Virus record (IMG/VR): IMGVR_UViG_3300027686_000020
Location: 1 to 31,078 of that record
DNA from: a virus
Direction: 5' to 3' (one strand)
DNA length: 31,078 bases
Part shown: piece after piece, positions 1 to 8,085 of the stretch
How the letters are laid out: every line of letters begins with the position of its first letter
How positions within the stretch are numbered: the first letter of the stretch is position 1
Position numbers and translations under genes: made by a program
Notes under the pieces: model-generated
What the model saw: the letters and a program-made list of their open reading frames with translations, nothing else
What the model was told of the DNA's origin: nothing
The model's database searches: none

Positions 1-1
1 T

Positions 2-346
2 GAAGCAGTTAGACAGCAGATAGCCAACAACTTGGATCGCGTACAGCAAGGCTTGAAATTACCTGCTGAAAAGGCTCAAGACTTCATGGTGTTCGCTGCC
101 GAGCGTGGCTACACCTTGGAAGACTTCGCTGATCCGCAGCTTACAGTGAATGTAATGTCAGACTTTAAGAACAATATGGACTCACCTGAGATGGAACGTA
201 TGCGTGGCATATCGCAACGCCGCCAAGCATTCACTGGCTCTCTGGGATCAACTCCCGGTGGCGGATCGAATGAATCGGCTCCAGTTGGCGATAGCACCTT
301 CGACAAATTCACTCAGACAGCTATGAATAAAAAAGGGATAGCGTAA
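2..346 (+). CDS. Scaffold-like protein, C-terminal part (5' end outside window)
   Basis: The reading frame is open from base 2, upstream of the first possible start (TTG at 32), so this is the 3' end of a longer gene. About 114 residues are visible. They are hydrophilic, with a helical first half and a Gly/Ser-rich stretch (near SLGSTPGGGSNES) before a basic end. It lies directly upstream of the major capsid gene, separated by a terminator. A charged, low-complexity C-terminus just before a capsid gene is typical of phage scaffolding proteins, which direct procapsid assembly and are then removed. The role is inferred from position and composition; no specific family is recognised. Confidence 0.6.
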   Translation, partial: EAVRQQIANNLDRVQQGLKLPAEKAQDFMVFAAERGYTLEDFADPQLTVNVMSDFKNNMDSPEMERMRGISQRRQAFTGSLGSTPGGGSNESAPVGDSTFDKFTQTAMNKKGIA

Positions 347-382
347 TTTCTCCCCTGCTTACTTTGAAATAAGTAAGTATTA

Positions 383-428
383 CCCCCCAGTTTGCTAGGT
401 ATTAACTACAGGCTGGGGGGTTTTTTTT
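383..428 (+). terminator. Rho-independent terminator after scaffold-like gene
   Basis: An 8-bp arm CCCCCCAG (383-390) pairs with CTGGGGGG (413-420) and is followed at once by eight T. It ends transcription coming from the scaffold-like gene. Because the capsid gene lies downstream, this suggests that capsid expression is set separately. Confidence 0.85.
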
Positions 429-588
429 GTTAGGGACGAAAAAACTTTTCTTTAGGCGTATATTCTACTTAATGCAGATGGTTGCGCTAAGGCCCAGCCG
501 CATAAACAACTAGGGCATACGTGATGGATATATTCCGCGTTGCTCGACCTAACCCGTTTCTTTAACAGCCCTCAAAGGAGATTTAACC
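429..588 (+). promoter_or_regulatory. Leader region of the capsid gene
   Basis: This 160-bp non-coding stretch lies between a strong terminator and the capsid gene, so a promoter is expected here. Two AT-rich TATATTC copies (459-465 and 529-535) are possible -10-like elements, but neither has a convincing -35 box. A phage-specific promoter cannot be excluded. The capsid ribosome binding site AAGGAG lies just upstream of the ATG at 589. Confidence 0.3.
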
Positions 589-1785
589 ATGGCTGCTATC
601 CAAGGATTGCGCGGGACTGGCGAGTTTTCGTCTGACTTCCGCCCCAAGAATTACCGAGAGTTATACACTCTCTTAGAACCACAAGGAAATGCCCCTCTCA
701 ACGCTTTGTTGGCTATGGGTTCGTCTGAAGCAACTGACGATCCAGAGTTCAAGAACTTCCGAGATGAGCTTCCTGATCGTAAGATGAAAGTTAATGGAGC
801 TGTAGCTAGTACATCTACTACAACTATCACCATTGATGCGTCTGACGACAACAAGTTTGCTGTTAACGGCTCAATCGTTATCAACAGCGCAACTGGCGAA
901 GTAATGCACGTGACTGCGGACACAACAGGTACAACCCTGACTGCGACCCGTAATATCGGCGGCACTGCTCACCAGATTGCTGATAATGCTGAGATGTTCA
1001 TTGCTGGTTATGCTGCGTCTGAAGGTGGATCAGCTCCGACTGCTATCTCATTTGATGCCGTCGTAGCTAACAACTTCTGCCAAATCTTCCGCACAGCGTT
1101 TAGCGTATCGAATACGTTGAACTCTACGCATCTGCGTACTGGCGACAAGATGGACGAAGCAATGACTAAAGCCCTCAAGTTACACATGTCAGACATCGAA
1201 CGTGCGATGCTGTTTGGTGTGAAGCATGAGAGCAATGGTTCAACAGCTCAGCCTACTCGTTTCACTGGCGGTCTTATCAACAGCCTCACCAATGTAGTCG
1301 ACATTAACAGCGACTTCGCTTCTTACGGTGGTACTGGTGCAGGGCAAATGACTGAAGAAGGTTTTGACAGCTTGCTGATCTCTACCATCTTTAAGTATGG
1401 CTCTTCACAGAAGATTGCTTTTGTTGGCGAAAACGTCGCTAATCAGCTACAGCAGATTGGTAAAGACCGTTGGGCTCCTACGTCTGTTGAGGGATCTTAC
1501 GGTGTAAGTCTTACCAAGTATTCCTCGTTCGCGGGTGATTTGATGGTGCATTTACATCCTCAGTTCCGTCAGATTCCGGGCATGAAGAACGCTATGCTGG
1601 TAGTAGACTTCCCATTCCTGTCGTATCGTTACCTCCAAGGTCGCGACACACAGTTGTTGGAAAACCGTCAAGCACCTGATTTAGATGCGGTACTCAGTGA
1701 ATACATGACTGAGTGCGGTCTTGAATTACTTCAGGACAAGACACATGCTTATATTAAGAACTGGAACACCCGCGTAGCTTCATAA
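589..1785 (+). CDS. Major capsid protein, SU10/DUF5309 type
   Basis: This 398-residue protein is the expected main shell subunit with the HK97 fold. The N-terminus contains a typical arm (FSSDFRPKNYRELYTLLEP) and a small beta-rich insertion with many Thr/Ala/Asp at about 65-140. The C-terminal half has the features usual for the SU10-like (DUF5309) capsid family, including FPFLSYRYLQGRDTQLLENR at about 344-363 and a conserved end resembling LELLQDKTHAYIKNW. Start ATG 589 is preceded by AAAGGAG. A terminator before the gene and another directly after it isolate it as a single, probably strongly expressed unit. Family assignment is from recognised sequence pattern, not a search. Confidence 0.88.
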   Translation: MAAIQGLRGTGEFSSDFRPKNYRELYTLLEPQGNAPLNALLAMGSSEATDDPEFKNFRDELPDRKMKVNGAVASTSTTTITIDASDDNKFAVNGSIVINSATGEVMHVTADTTGTTLTATRNIGGTAHQIADNAEMFIAGYAASEGGSAPTAISFDAVVANNFCQIFRTAFSVSNTLNSTHLRTGDKMDEAMTKALKLHMSDIERAMLFGVKHESNGSTAQPTRFTGGLINSLTNVVDINSDFASYGGTGAGQMTEEGFDSLLISTIFKYGSSQKIAFVGENVANQLQQIGKDRWAPTSVEGSYGVSLTKYSSFAGDLMVHLHPQFRQIPGMKNAMLVVDFPFLSYRYLQGRDTQLLENRQAPDLDAVLSEYMTECGLELLQDKTHAYIKNWNTRVAS

Positions 1786-1820
1786 GCGGGACGACCTTTC
1801 TTTATAAAAGAGCGATATTA

Positions 1821-1850
1821 AGGGGGTGCAATGCACCCCCTTTCTTTTTT
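1821..1850 (+). terminator. Rho-independent terminator after capsid gene
   Basis: AGGGGGTGC (1821-1829) pairs perfectly with GCACCCCCT (1833-1841), leaving a three-base loop, and is followed by TTCTTTTTT. It is a very strong hairpin with a T-tract. The next gene's ribosome binding site (GGAGG) starts immediately after, so downstream genes probably depend on partial read-through. Confidence 0.9.
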
Positions 1851-1862
1851 CGGAGGATAAAC

Positions 1863-2183
1863 ATGAATACGAAGACGATTAAACGTCGGGCAAGAACCGA
1901 CACTGGACACTTTAAATCTGACGATCCTAAAACCCCTGATGTAAATGAAGCGTGGGAAGTGGCTGAGAAGCCCAAGGAAAAGGCAGCCCCAGTTAAAGCA
2001 CCTGAGCCAGAATTTGTTTGGTTTGAGTCGCGCAATACCGAACCATCAATGTTCGAGGTCGCTGGAATATCTCCTATCCGTAACTTCAGCAATGGCCGTC
2101 TTGAGTACAGGGTTGAGCCTGATGATGCAGATAGGTTCTCTCAGAACCATTTCGTTATGAATGGACGAATTGTTAGGAAATAA
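1863..2183 (+). CDS. Small virion-region protein, unknown function
   Basis: This 106-residue protein has a basic N-terminus (TKTIKRRARTDTGHF) and a Lys/Pro/Ala-rich linker at about 38-50. Its C-terminal half is compact, with FVWFESRNTEPSMFEVAGI followed by a short beta-rich segment. Start ATG 1863 has a good GGAGG site. It sits between the capsid protein and the adaptor, where small decoration or head-completion proteins are often encoded. I do not recognise the family. It ends two bases before the next start, so it is co-transcribed with the adaptor. Confidence 0.7.
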   Translation: MNTKTIKRRARTDTGHFKSDDPKTPDVNEAWEVAEKPKEKAAPVKAPEPEFVWFESRNTEPSMFEVAGISPIRNFSNGRLEYRVEPDDADRFSQNHFVMNGRIVRK

Positions 2184-2185
2184 TT

Positions 2186-2650
2186 ATGGCCGAACAGAGT
2201 AATCTCAACTCGCACATCGGGGATACAAACTCACCCCTAGAGACGCTTGCAATGCAAGCACTCCGCAGGTTTGGTGACTTTCACCCCGGAACAATCGACG
2301 GAGATGTGCTGCTCATGTTTGTAGAATTTGCCAACATGGTCATAGATGACGTTCGCACACATCCTTATCACGATGGTACGGCGATTGATTACTACACCTC
2401 TTCTACCGATGTTCGGAAAGTTCCAGACCCGATTATTATCCAAGGTCTTTTGTATCATTACGCCTTACAGCAAGCCAGCGACAAGGTTAGTATCTATATG
2501 CCTATGTATAACAAGGGTTTAAACCAACACATGTGGCATTCCGTCAATGGAAATACAAAGATACAGATGAAGATAACTGACGGGGGGACAAACAAAAGGA
2601 ACAGTGAAGGTCTTACAACTAATAAGTATAACGGGACGGTAACTTCGTAA
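2186..2650 (+). CDS. Head-tail adaptor-like protein
   Basis: This 154-residue protein is mostly helical in its first two thirds, with short hydrophobic helices (ETLAMQALRRF, DVLLMFVEFANMVIDDVR, PIIIQGLLYHYALQQAS). A shorter polar beta-rich tail follows. Size, helical make-up and position between capsid and the large tail protein match adaptor proteins of the T7 gp11 / P22 gp4 / gp6 type, which ring the portal and receive the tail. It overlaps the next gene by one base (TAATG at 2648-2652), which suggests translational coupling. Identity is inferred from position and secondary structure, not a firm family match. Confidence 0.6.
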   Translation: MAEQSNLNSHIGDTNSPLETLAMQALRRFGDFHPGTIDGDVLLMFVEFANMVIDDVRTHPYHDGTAIDYYTSSTDVRKVPDPIIIQGLLYHYALQQASDKVSIYMPMYNKGLNQHMWHSVNGNTKIQMKITDGGTNKRNSEGLTTNKYNGTVTS

Positions 2651-4158
2651 TGGCTGGAGTAAAATCACCCAGTGGTATTAGAGTAACGACATTCGCGTAT
2701 GAAGATTTTCAAGGTCTTGATACGTCAAGAGACATAACATCTCTTGATACAGGCAAGTCTCAACACCTGTCGATTGTTAAGAATGGGTCTTGTGATTGGC
2801 GTGGGCAGATGGTCAGAGACCCATCGGCTACAAAGGTCAGCGGAACTAGTACTATCGAGCACGTTAGTTTCTATGGCGCGAACAAATTCGTGTTCGTAGA
2901 AAGAACGGGGGCTGGATTAGACTTGAAGTCTGACGCTGGAAAGATTGTTGAGAACGCCTACACGTCTAGCGATGTTGTAACTTCTACTGTTTTTAACAGA
3001 AATATTATCTTCTCAGCTAAGGCTCGTCAGCTCAGACGCTTCGACGGTGCAGAGTTTTACGCTAATGCCTCTCCAGCAATGGACTTGCTAAGACCTGCAT
3101 ATAGCACGTCTACTCAGTCAAGACTTGTTGTTGCTGGAGTTTCAGGAAATGAAACGAGCATCTATGTGTCTCGTGTAAACCAAGATGAGATATGGTCAGA
3201 CGATGAGGCTGAAGATTCAGAAGATAAAGCAAAAGCATTTGAATTTGATGTAGCAAACTTTCTCGGCACTGCCGACAAAATCACTGGGCTTGGTTCCTTT
3301 GAACAAAACAGACTTGTTGTTTTCGCAGCAGACAGAGCCTTAATTTACCGAACAGACCCGGATTACACACGATGGCTACTAGACGACAACGCGAACATTT
3401 TCATCGGCTGTGCGAGCCACAATACAATTCAAAACGCAGGGACAGACCTGCTTTTCTGCTCGCGATCTGGTATCCATTCGATCAAGAGATCGGAAGACAA
3501 CGGAATACTCGTGTATTCTTACAGCCTGTCGGACAAAATAGACTTACTGTATCGGGAGCTGTTCAACTCCGTCGATAACCCTGAGAAGATAAGCGCAGTT
3601 TTTGACCAAGATAATGGTCAGTACCACGTCTTCTTCCCTCTGCCGGGCAACGAACTCTGCACACGTCTGACGCTATCAATGAACCCTGAGTCTGGTGAAT
3701 CAATACCAAAGTATTCAACAGGTGATTTCTTGCGAGCTAGGTGCGGATCATTCCTTAATGGCCAGTTATTGTTTGGAACTACGGGCGGGGTCTACAAGAT
3801 TCTTCAGCCAGAAGCGGAGGACGAGGGGTCAGTAACTCCTGAAATGGAAGTACTTACTCCACTTTTATGGCACGGTAGTTTGTCCGAAACTAAAGAAACA
3901 GTTTCTATAATCATCCAAGCTGCTGGCAAGGGCCAGATAGCCATTGATGCACAAGATGACAGTGGCAACATTATTGGCTCAATGGTCATAGAGGTGGATG
4001 ATACAGCGGACGACAATCACTTTGCTGGTGTGCCATTATCACGTCAATACGAGCGACAATGGCTACACCGCTACCGTGCGGCTCAATACAGGATAAAGAC
4101 AACTGGTGGCAGCGGCCTAATGAGGATCATCGGGTTTGCAGTCAATGTGAGGAAGTAA
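2650..4158 (+). CDS. Tail nozzle / tubular-B-like structural protein
   Basis: This 502-residue protein is rich in beta strands with repeated short turns, as in a beta-propeller. It begins with FQGLDTSRD and contains blocks such as FGTTGGVYKIL and GLGSFEQNRLVVFAADRALIYR that read like propeller blades. The last ~110 residues form a separate module. Length and place between adaptor and tail fibre are those of the nozzle proteins of short-tailed phages (T7 gp12, P22 gp10 analogues). These form the distal tail tube and bind fibres. The function is inferred from architecture and synteny; no catalytic motif was seen. Confidence 0.6.
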   Translation: MAGVKSPSGIRVTTFAYEDFQGLDTSRDITSLDTGKSQHLSIVKNGSCDWRGQMVRDPSATKVSGTSTIEHVSFYGANKFVFVERTGAGLDLKSDAGKIVENAYTSSDVVTSTVFNRNIIFSAKARQLRRFDGAEFYANASPAMDLLRPAYSTSTQSRLVVAGVSGNETSIYVSRVNQDEIWSDDEAEDSEDKAKAFEFDVANFLGTADKITGLGSFEQNRLVVFAADRALIYRTDPDYTRWLLDDNANIFIGCASHNTIQNAGTDLLFCSRSGIHSIKRSEDNGILVYSYSLSDKIDLLYRELFNSVDNPEKISAVFDQDNGQYHVFFPLPGNELCTRLTLSMNPESGESIPKYSTGDFLRARCGSFLNGQLLFGTTGGVYKILQPEAEDEGSVTPEMEVLTPLLWHGSLSETKETVSIIIQAAGKGQIAIDAQDDSGNIIGSMVIEVDDTADDNHFAGVPLSRQYERQWLHRYRAAQYRIKTTGGSGLMRIIGFAVNVRK

Positions 4159-4162
4159 AAAG

Positions 4163-5722
4163 ATGGCGCGAATAAGACAACAGTACCCACAGAACTACGG
4201 TTCGAGCGGCAATATCAATACTGAATTTGAATCTGTTGTGCGCTATTTGAACGCGGCAGAACTTGGCAACAAAACAATTGGTGAGCTTTTTGCTAAGATT
4301 TTTGACGCCAACGGTAACTGGGACGGCCCAGTAGAGTTTCGTAAAGACGCCACAACTGGCATCCAGTATCGTGTTGGTGAATATGCCAGCGAAACAACAG
4401 GTTGGAAAACCCTCATCACTCTTGCTGAATTGCGAGGAGAGAAGGGCCAGACTGTTGGCGAAATTGGTGCTCCTATCATCTTTGGTCGTGCAAACTTTAC
4501 CGCGACTGCGTCTCAAACAGCATTCGATTATGCTTTTGCTACGACAGACGAACTTCTAGTTTATGTAAACGGCGTCTTACAGAATGAAGGCGCGGCAGAT
4601 GACTACACTAAAGACGCAGCCGGAGGCAGTACATCTTCAGGCGTTGTTACTTTTAACTCTGGTGTGACGGCAGGGCAAATAATAAGTATCTTTAAGATCA
4701 GAGCGACATCAATCACTGGCTATAGCCGTGTGGATACGCTCACAACTGCTACACAGATCAACTTCCCGTTCACCTTTGATGAGAATACTAAGCTACAGGT
4801 TTATAAGAACGGTATCCTTCAGCGCGATGGCGGCACAAACGATTACACACTTATTGCAGATCAAAACACTGTCCAGTTCAACACGGGTGTACCAGTAAAC
4901 AACCTCGTCAGTATTATCACAGTTGAGAACACATCTGTCCAAGCCGTCACTGGCCTCATGTTCGAGGAAAATTTCGTACACACTGACAGTGGTTTAATTA
5001 AGTTCGAAAAAATAAAGATAAATGATGGTGCGTTAACTCAGGCAAAGGTGGCAAATCTTGTTACTAACCTTTCTGACAAAGCAAAGTTGTCTGTATCTCC
5101 TACTACACCAACAAGCTCAGTTACTGGTGACTTATGGCACGATACATCACAGGTTCCTAACCAGTTAAAGTTCTATGATGGCACTCAATGGTTACGGACT
5201 TCTCCAGACTCATCTCTCCCTACATTTGCGACAGGAAATGCAGGTCAGTTCGTTAAGGTAAATGGAACTGGTACAGCTCTTGAGTATGGGTCGATTGATC
5301 TATCATCAGCTATAAATGTTACAGATAAGGGCAACGCAAATGGCGTGGCATCATTGGATAGCACTGGACGGTTGCCCGTTAGTCAGCTTCCTTCCAACCT
5401 GTCCAGCACCAGCATGTATGACATTCAAGCTACCGCCACTAATCAGACGTACACAATCCAGAGAATATACAAACAAAAGATTAGGATAGAAGCTGTTTCG
5501 GCTCTCTTGTCTAGTGGCACTTGTAACATCCAGATTAATATAGACGGGGTAAATTACGGCGACATCATTGCTGTTACATCAGCAGGTAACGAGTCTGTTT
5601 TGGGAACGCCTATAGAAGTTACCAACATAGTCAGCAGTCACGCGATTGGATACACGGTTACTGGTGCGTCATCAGCGGCAAACCTAGAAGTCACATATTC
5701 AGTTGGAGTATTGAGCACGTAA
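4163..5722 (+). CDS. Tail fibre / receptor-binding protein
   Basis: This 519-residue protein has an N-terminal virion-attachment segment (about 1-100). Two similar beta modules follow at about 108-183 and 188-260, each with the pattern Y-V/K-N-G-V/I-L-Q...DYT found in many tail fibre proteins. At about 322-345 there is a GDLWHDT...LKFYDGTQW segment, common in fibre shafts. At about 393-413 comes GVASLDSTGRLPVSQLPSNL, a known fibre repeat type. The last ~100 residues (from YDIQATATNQTYTIQ) form a small beta-rich tip, the likely receptor-binding part. The start is four bases after the nozzle gene, so both are co-transcribed. Confidence 0.75.
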   Translation: MARIRQQYPQNYGSSGNINTEFESVVRYLNAAELGNKTIGELFAKIFDANGNWDGPVEFRKDATTGIQYRVGEYASETTGWKTLITLAELRGEKGQTVGEIGAPIIFGRANFTATASQTAFDYAFATTDELLVYVNGVLQNEGAADDYTKDAAGGSTSSGVVTFNSGVTAGQIISIFKIRATSITGYSRVDTLTTATQINFPFTFDENTKLQVYKNGILQRDGGTNDYTLIADQNTVQFNTGVPVNNLVSIITVENTSVQAVTGLMFEENFVHTDSGLIKFEKIKINDGALTQAKVANLVTNLSDKAKLSVSPTTPTSSVTGDLWHDTSQVPNQLKFYDGTQWLRTSPDSSLPTFATGNAGQFVKVNGTGTALEYGSIDLSSAINVTDKGNANGVASLDSTGRLPVSQLPSNLSSTSMYDIQATATNQTYTIQRIYKQKIRIEAVSALLSSGTCNIQINIDGVNYGDIIAVTSAGNESVLGTPIEVTNIVSSHAIGYTVTGASSAANLEVTYSVGVLST

Positions 5723-5725
5723 ATT

Positions 5726-6193
5726 ATGGCGGGATATAGAGCGGCAACTCAAGAGGATTTAGACGAGCTAGCTCCTAAAATGAGAGACGCAGACAGGATC
5801 GAAGTTTGGTGCAGCCACGGGATGACCCCGGATGAAATTTTACAGTATTCATGGGTGGTCTCGAACGAAGTGAATGCAGCATACAATGATGAGGACGAAG
5901 TGATAGGTATTTTTGGTTGGAGTTTAGATGAGAGAGGTAGCTGCGTACCGTGGCTGCTCGCGTCTGACGACCTAAAGAACTACACGAAACAGTTTCTCAA
6001 AGAGTCTCGCGTTTGGGTTCGCGGTTTAATGGAAAAGTTCCCTCACGGATACAATTATTGTCACGCCGCAAATCAACAGTCGCTCAAGTGGCTTAGATTG
6101 TGCGGTATAAAAGATTTTCAAAGAGTAGATGGGTGGGGCTACTACCCCTCACCATTTGTAAAGTTCTCATGGACTAGAAAGAAGGAGAAGTAA
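5726..6193 (+). CDS. T7 gp13-like protein (GNAT-related, DUF2833 type)
   Basis: This 155-residue protein resembles the family that includes T7 gp13, a GNAT-fold-related protein needed for proper incorporation of internal virion proteins. Typical features are an N-terminal ATQEDLDELAPKMRDADRIE, a central VIGIFGW strand, and a C-terminal NQQSLKWLRLCGIKDF near residues 118-133. That last segment corresponds to the asparagine and aromatic signature late in GNAT folds. It directly precedes the internal virion protein block, as in T7-like phages, and ends just before the next start. Whether it has acetyltransferase activity is unknown. Confidence 0.7.
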   Translation: MAGYRAATQEDLDELAPKMRDADRIEVWCSHGMTPDEILQYSWVVSNEVNAAYNDEDEVIGIFGWSLDERGSCVPWLLASDDLKNYTKQFLKESRVWVRGLMEKFPHGYNYCHAANQQSLKWLRLCGIKDFQRVDGWGYYPSPFVKFSWTRKKEK

Positions 6194-6194
6194 T

Positions 6195-6887
6195 ATGTGC
6201 GGAGGCGGAGGTGGATCATCTAATAGCCCAGCCCCACCAGCAGATTATACGGCGCAAAAGAAACAATTTGCAGCGGATACACTGGCGGGATACCAAACGA
6301 CGGCTGACACATATAACTCTGGTGTTGATGCGTTTAACAGCAATTTAACCAATGCAGCAACAAATCTTGCTAGTGGAGAAGATGCGTTTAACAACGCGGG
6401 TATTTATGATTTGTATGACGACCCTGATACAGCGGACGTCAACGAAGACCCTTTAGCTGGATTCTCTTCAGCCTTATCTGGGTTTGATTACAGCACCTTA
6501 GATGCAAGTGCTCAAGGCTTTGGGGACTCTCCCATCTTCAGCCCTGTAGTTCAGTCTCCTTGGGGGGCGGTTACTATTGGTAACATGCCTACATTGTCTA
6601 CTGCCAATACTACTCTGGGCGACGACATATACGATAGGGGGCAAACGCTCAGTACAAACATTGATGGCTTGTATGGTGAGCGTGAGACCGCTTTTAATCA
6701 GTTCATTGATACGGCTGAGGAACTTGATCTAAGAGGGGGCCAATTTAATAACGAAGTAGACCGTGCTGGTATAACCTCAGACTTACTTGGTTTCGAGAAT
6801 ACTCTATCTGGTATTGCGCAAGATGGCAGAAACCTGCAATCGGATGGGTCTATGGACAATCCATTTATGGGGGCAACGGTGACTTAG
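6195..6887 (+). CDS. Internal virion protein, N-terminal part before apparent -1 frameshift
   Basis: This 230-residue reading frame begins with MCGGGGG, a start often seen on internal virion proteins of marine podoviruses. It is Ala/Asn/Asp-rich with helical heptad-like stretches. It ends at TAG 6885-6887, 18 bases after a run of five G (6869-6873). The -1 frame (codons starting at 6870+2) continues without a stop through 8071 and has coding-like sequence right after the G run (GGNGDLVNDYVTSIEDK). The full product is therefore probably about 625 residues, made by a -1 shift, or the G run is miscounted. Function: probable core protein ejected at infection, inferred from position. Confidence 0.65.
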   Translation: MCGGGGGSSNSPAPPADYTAQKKQFAADTLAGYQTTADTYNSGVDAFNSNLTNAATNLASGEDAFNNAGIYDLYDDPDTADVNEDPLAGFSSALSGFDYSTLDASAQGFGDSPIFSPVVQSPWGAVTIGNMPTLSTANTTLGDDIYDRGQTLSTNIDGLYGERETAFNQFIDTAEELDLRGGQFNNEVDRAGITSDLLGFENTLSGIAQDGRNLQSDGSMDNPFMGATVT

Positions 6888-6889
6888 TC

Positions 6890-8071
6890 AATGATTATGT
6901 TACGAGCATAGAGGATAAGATTGCTGCTCTTGATGCTCAAAAATCCACAGAGCTTGAAAGGATTGGCACTTACGAGACAGGGTTAAATACGAGTGCCAAC
7001 ACCCTAGCCAATGAAGCCGCTGGTCTTGGCATAACTGATATGGGTCGCGTTAAAGAACTAGAAGCTGAAATTGCTACACTACGACGAGAAGCAGGTCAGT
7101 TTAACTCTGAGCTTGGGTTTGATTTCAACGACGAGCTTGCTGGTTTTAATGATCCTCTCACTAGTTTGTCGGGTGTTACCTCAGATTATAATACAGAGAT
7201 GGATCGTGTATCTGACTATCAGGTTAAAACAAGAGACGATATTCGTGCCTTGCGTGACTCTGCCTTCAGTACAGACATGTACAGCATGGGTGGGCTGAAC
7301 GCTTTAGACCAGTCCCTTTCAGACTTCAAGCAAGACGCAGGTACATTCGCATCTGATCTTGTCCCTGTTGGTTCTCACGACACTGCGTTACAGCCTTATT
7401 ACGATACAATCGCTGGCCGAAGCTCCGCATTGCGAGGAAGCAGGAAAACCGCCTTGGATGCAATTCAAGGTCGCATAGGTGGTGTAACAGGTGGCCTTGG
7501 CGACATTGAGCTTTACAATGAGGACGCCTTCTATGACGCCTCTAGCCGATTGAGTGACATTGGTACTGAACTTGGTAGGTTCTCTGGTGGTCGTGTTGAT
7601 GGTATTTCCTCAAACATTTCTGGCGGACAACGAGAAGTTGATACCAAGATTCGAGAGCTACAGGCATATAGGTCTAAACTCGAAGAGGATATGATTACCT
7701 ATTTAGAGCAAATCAAAACAGGTGATTACTATAACTTCGCGGACGTCGATACAGCTAGAGACGGTGTTGCTGGCAAAGAAAGCGAGGTAAGACTTTACCG
7801 CGCCAAGCAAGCCATGGACGAAATCACTGATATGATTGCCTCATTAGACAATCAAGATAGGCGATTGAAGTCTGACGCTGCTGCGGCAGCGGCACGACAA
7901 GAGGCATCTCGTGGTGGAGTAGGATTTGGTTCAACAGCATTGAATCGAGACTTCTCACCAATGACCGCGTCCCAATATAGCTCATTCGTGAGTAGCGGGG
8001 CAGAAGAAGACCCTCGTTATGCCGCTACTCCGTCTGCATTTAGTTCCAATCTTGGCGTAATTAGAATCTAG
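6890..8071 (+). CDS. Internal virion protein, C-terminal part after apparent -1 frameshift
   Basis: This is the continuation of the preceding reading frame in the -1 frame. The first ATG in this frame is at 7040 (343 residues), but no ribosome binding site precedes it. The frame upstream is open with the same Ala/Asp/Glu-rich helical composition back to the G run at 6869-6873. The protein is strongly helical and coiled-coil-like (VKELEAEIATLRREAGQF; TKIRELQAYRSKLEED) and ends in a polar tail. I read it as the C-terminal part of one ~625-residue internal virion protein. A standalone product from 7040 remains possible. The left coordinate marks where the frame is clearly coding, not a start codon. 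Confidence 0.6.
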   Translation, partial: NDYVTSIEDKIAALDAQKSTELERIGTYETGLNTSANTLANEAAGLGITDMGRVKELEAEIATLRREAGQFNSELGFDFNDELAGFNDPLTSLSGVTSDYNTEMDRVSDYQVKTRDDIRALRDSAFSTDMYSMGGLNALDQSLSDFKQDAGTFASDLVPVGSHDTALQPYYDTIAGRSSALRGSRKTALDAIQGRIGGVTGGLGDIELYNEDAFYDASSRLSDIGTELGRFSGGRVDGISSNISGGQREVDTKIRELQAYRSKLEEDMITYLEQIKTGDYYNFADVDTARDGVAGKESEVRLYRAKQAMDEITDMIASLDNQDRRLKSDAAAAAARQEASRGGVGFGSTALNRDFSPMTASQYSSFVSSGAEEDPRYAATPSAFSSNLGVIRI

Positions 8072-8085
8072 GCGGAGGAAAACCA

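Noticed and set aside
4142-4516. 124-residue - strand frame over the tail fibre start
   Set aside because: Opposite a clearly real fibre gene, no ribosome binding site and no neighbouring - strand genes.
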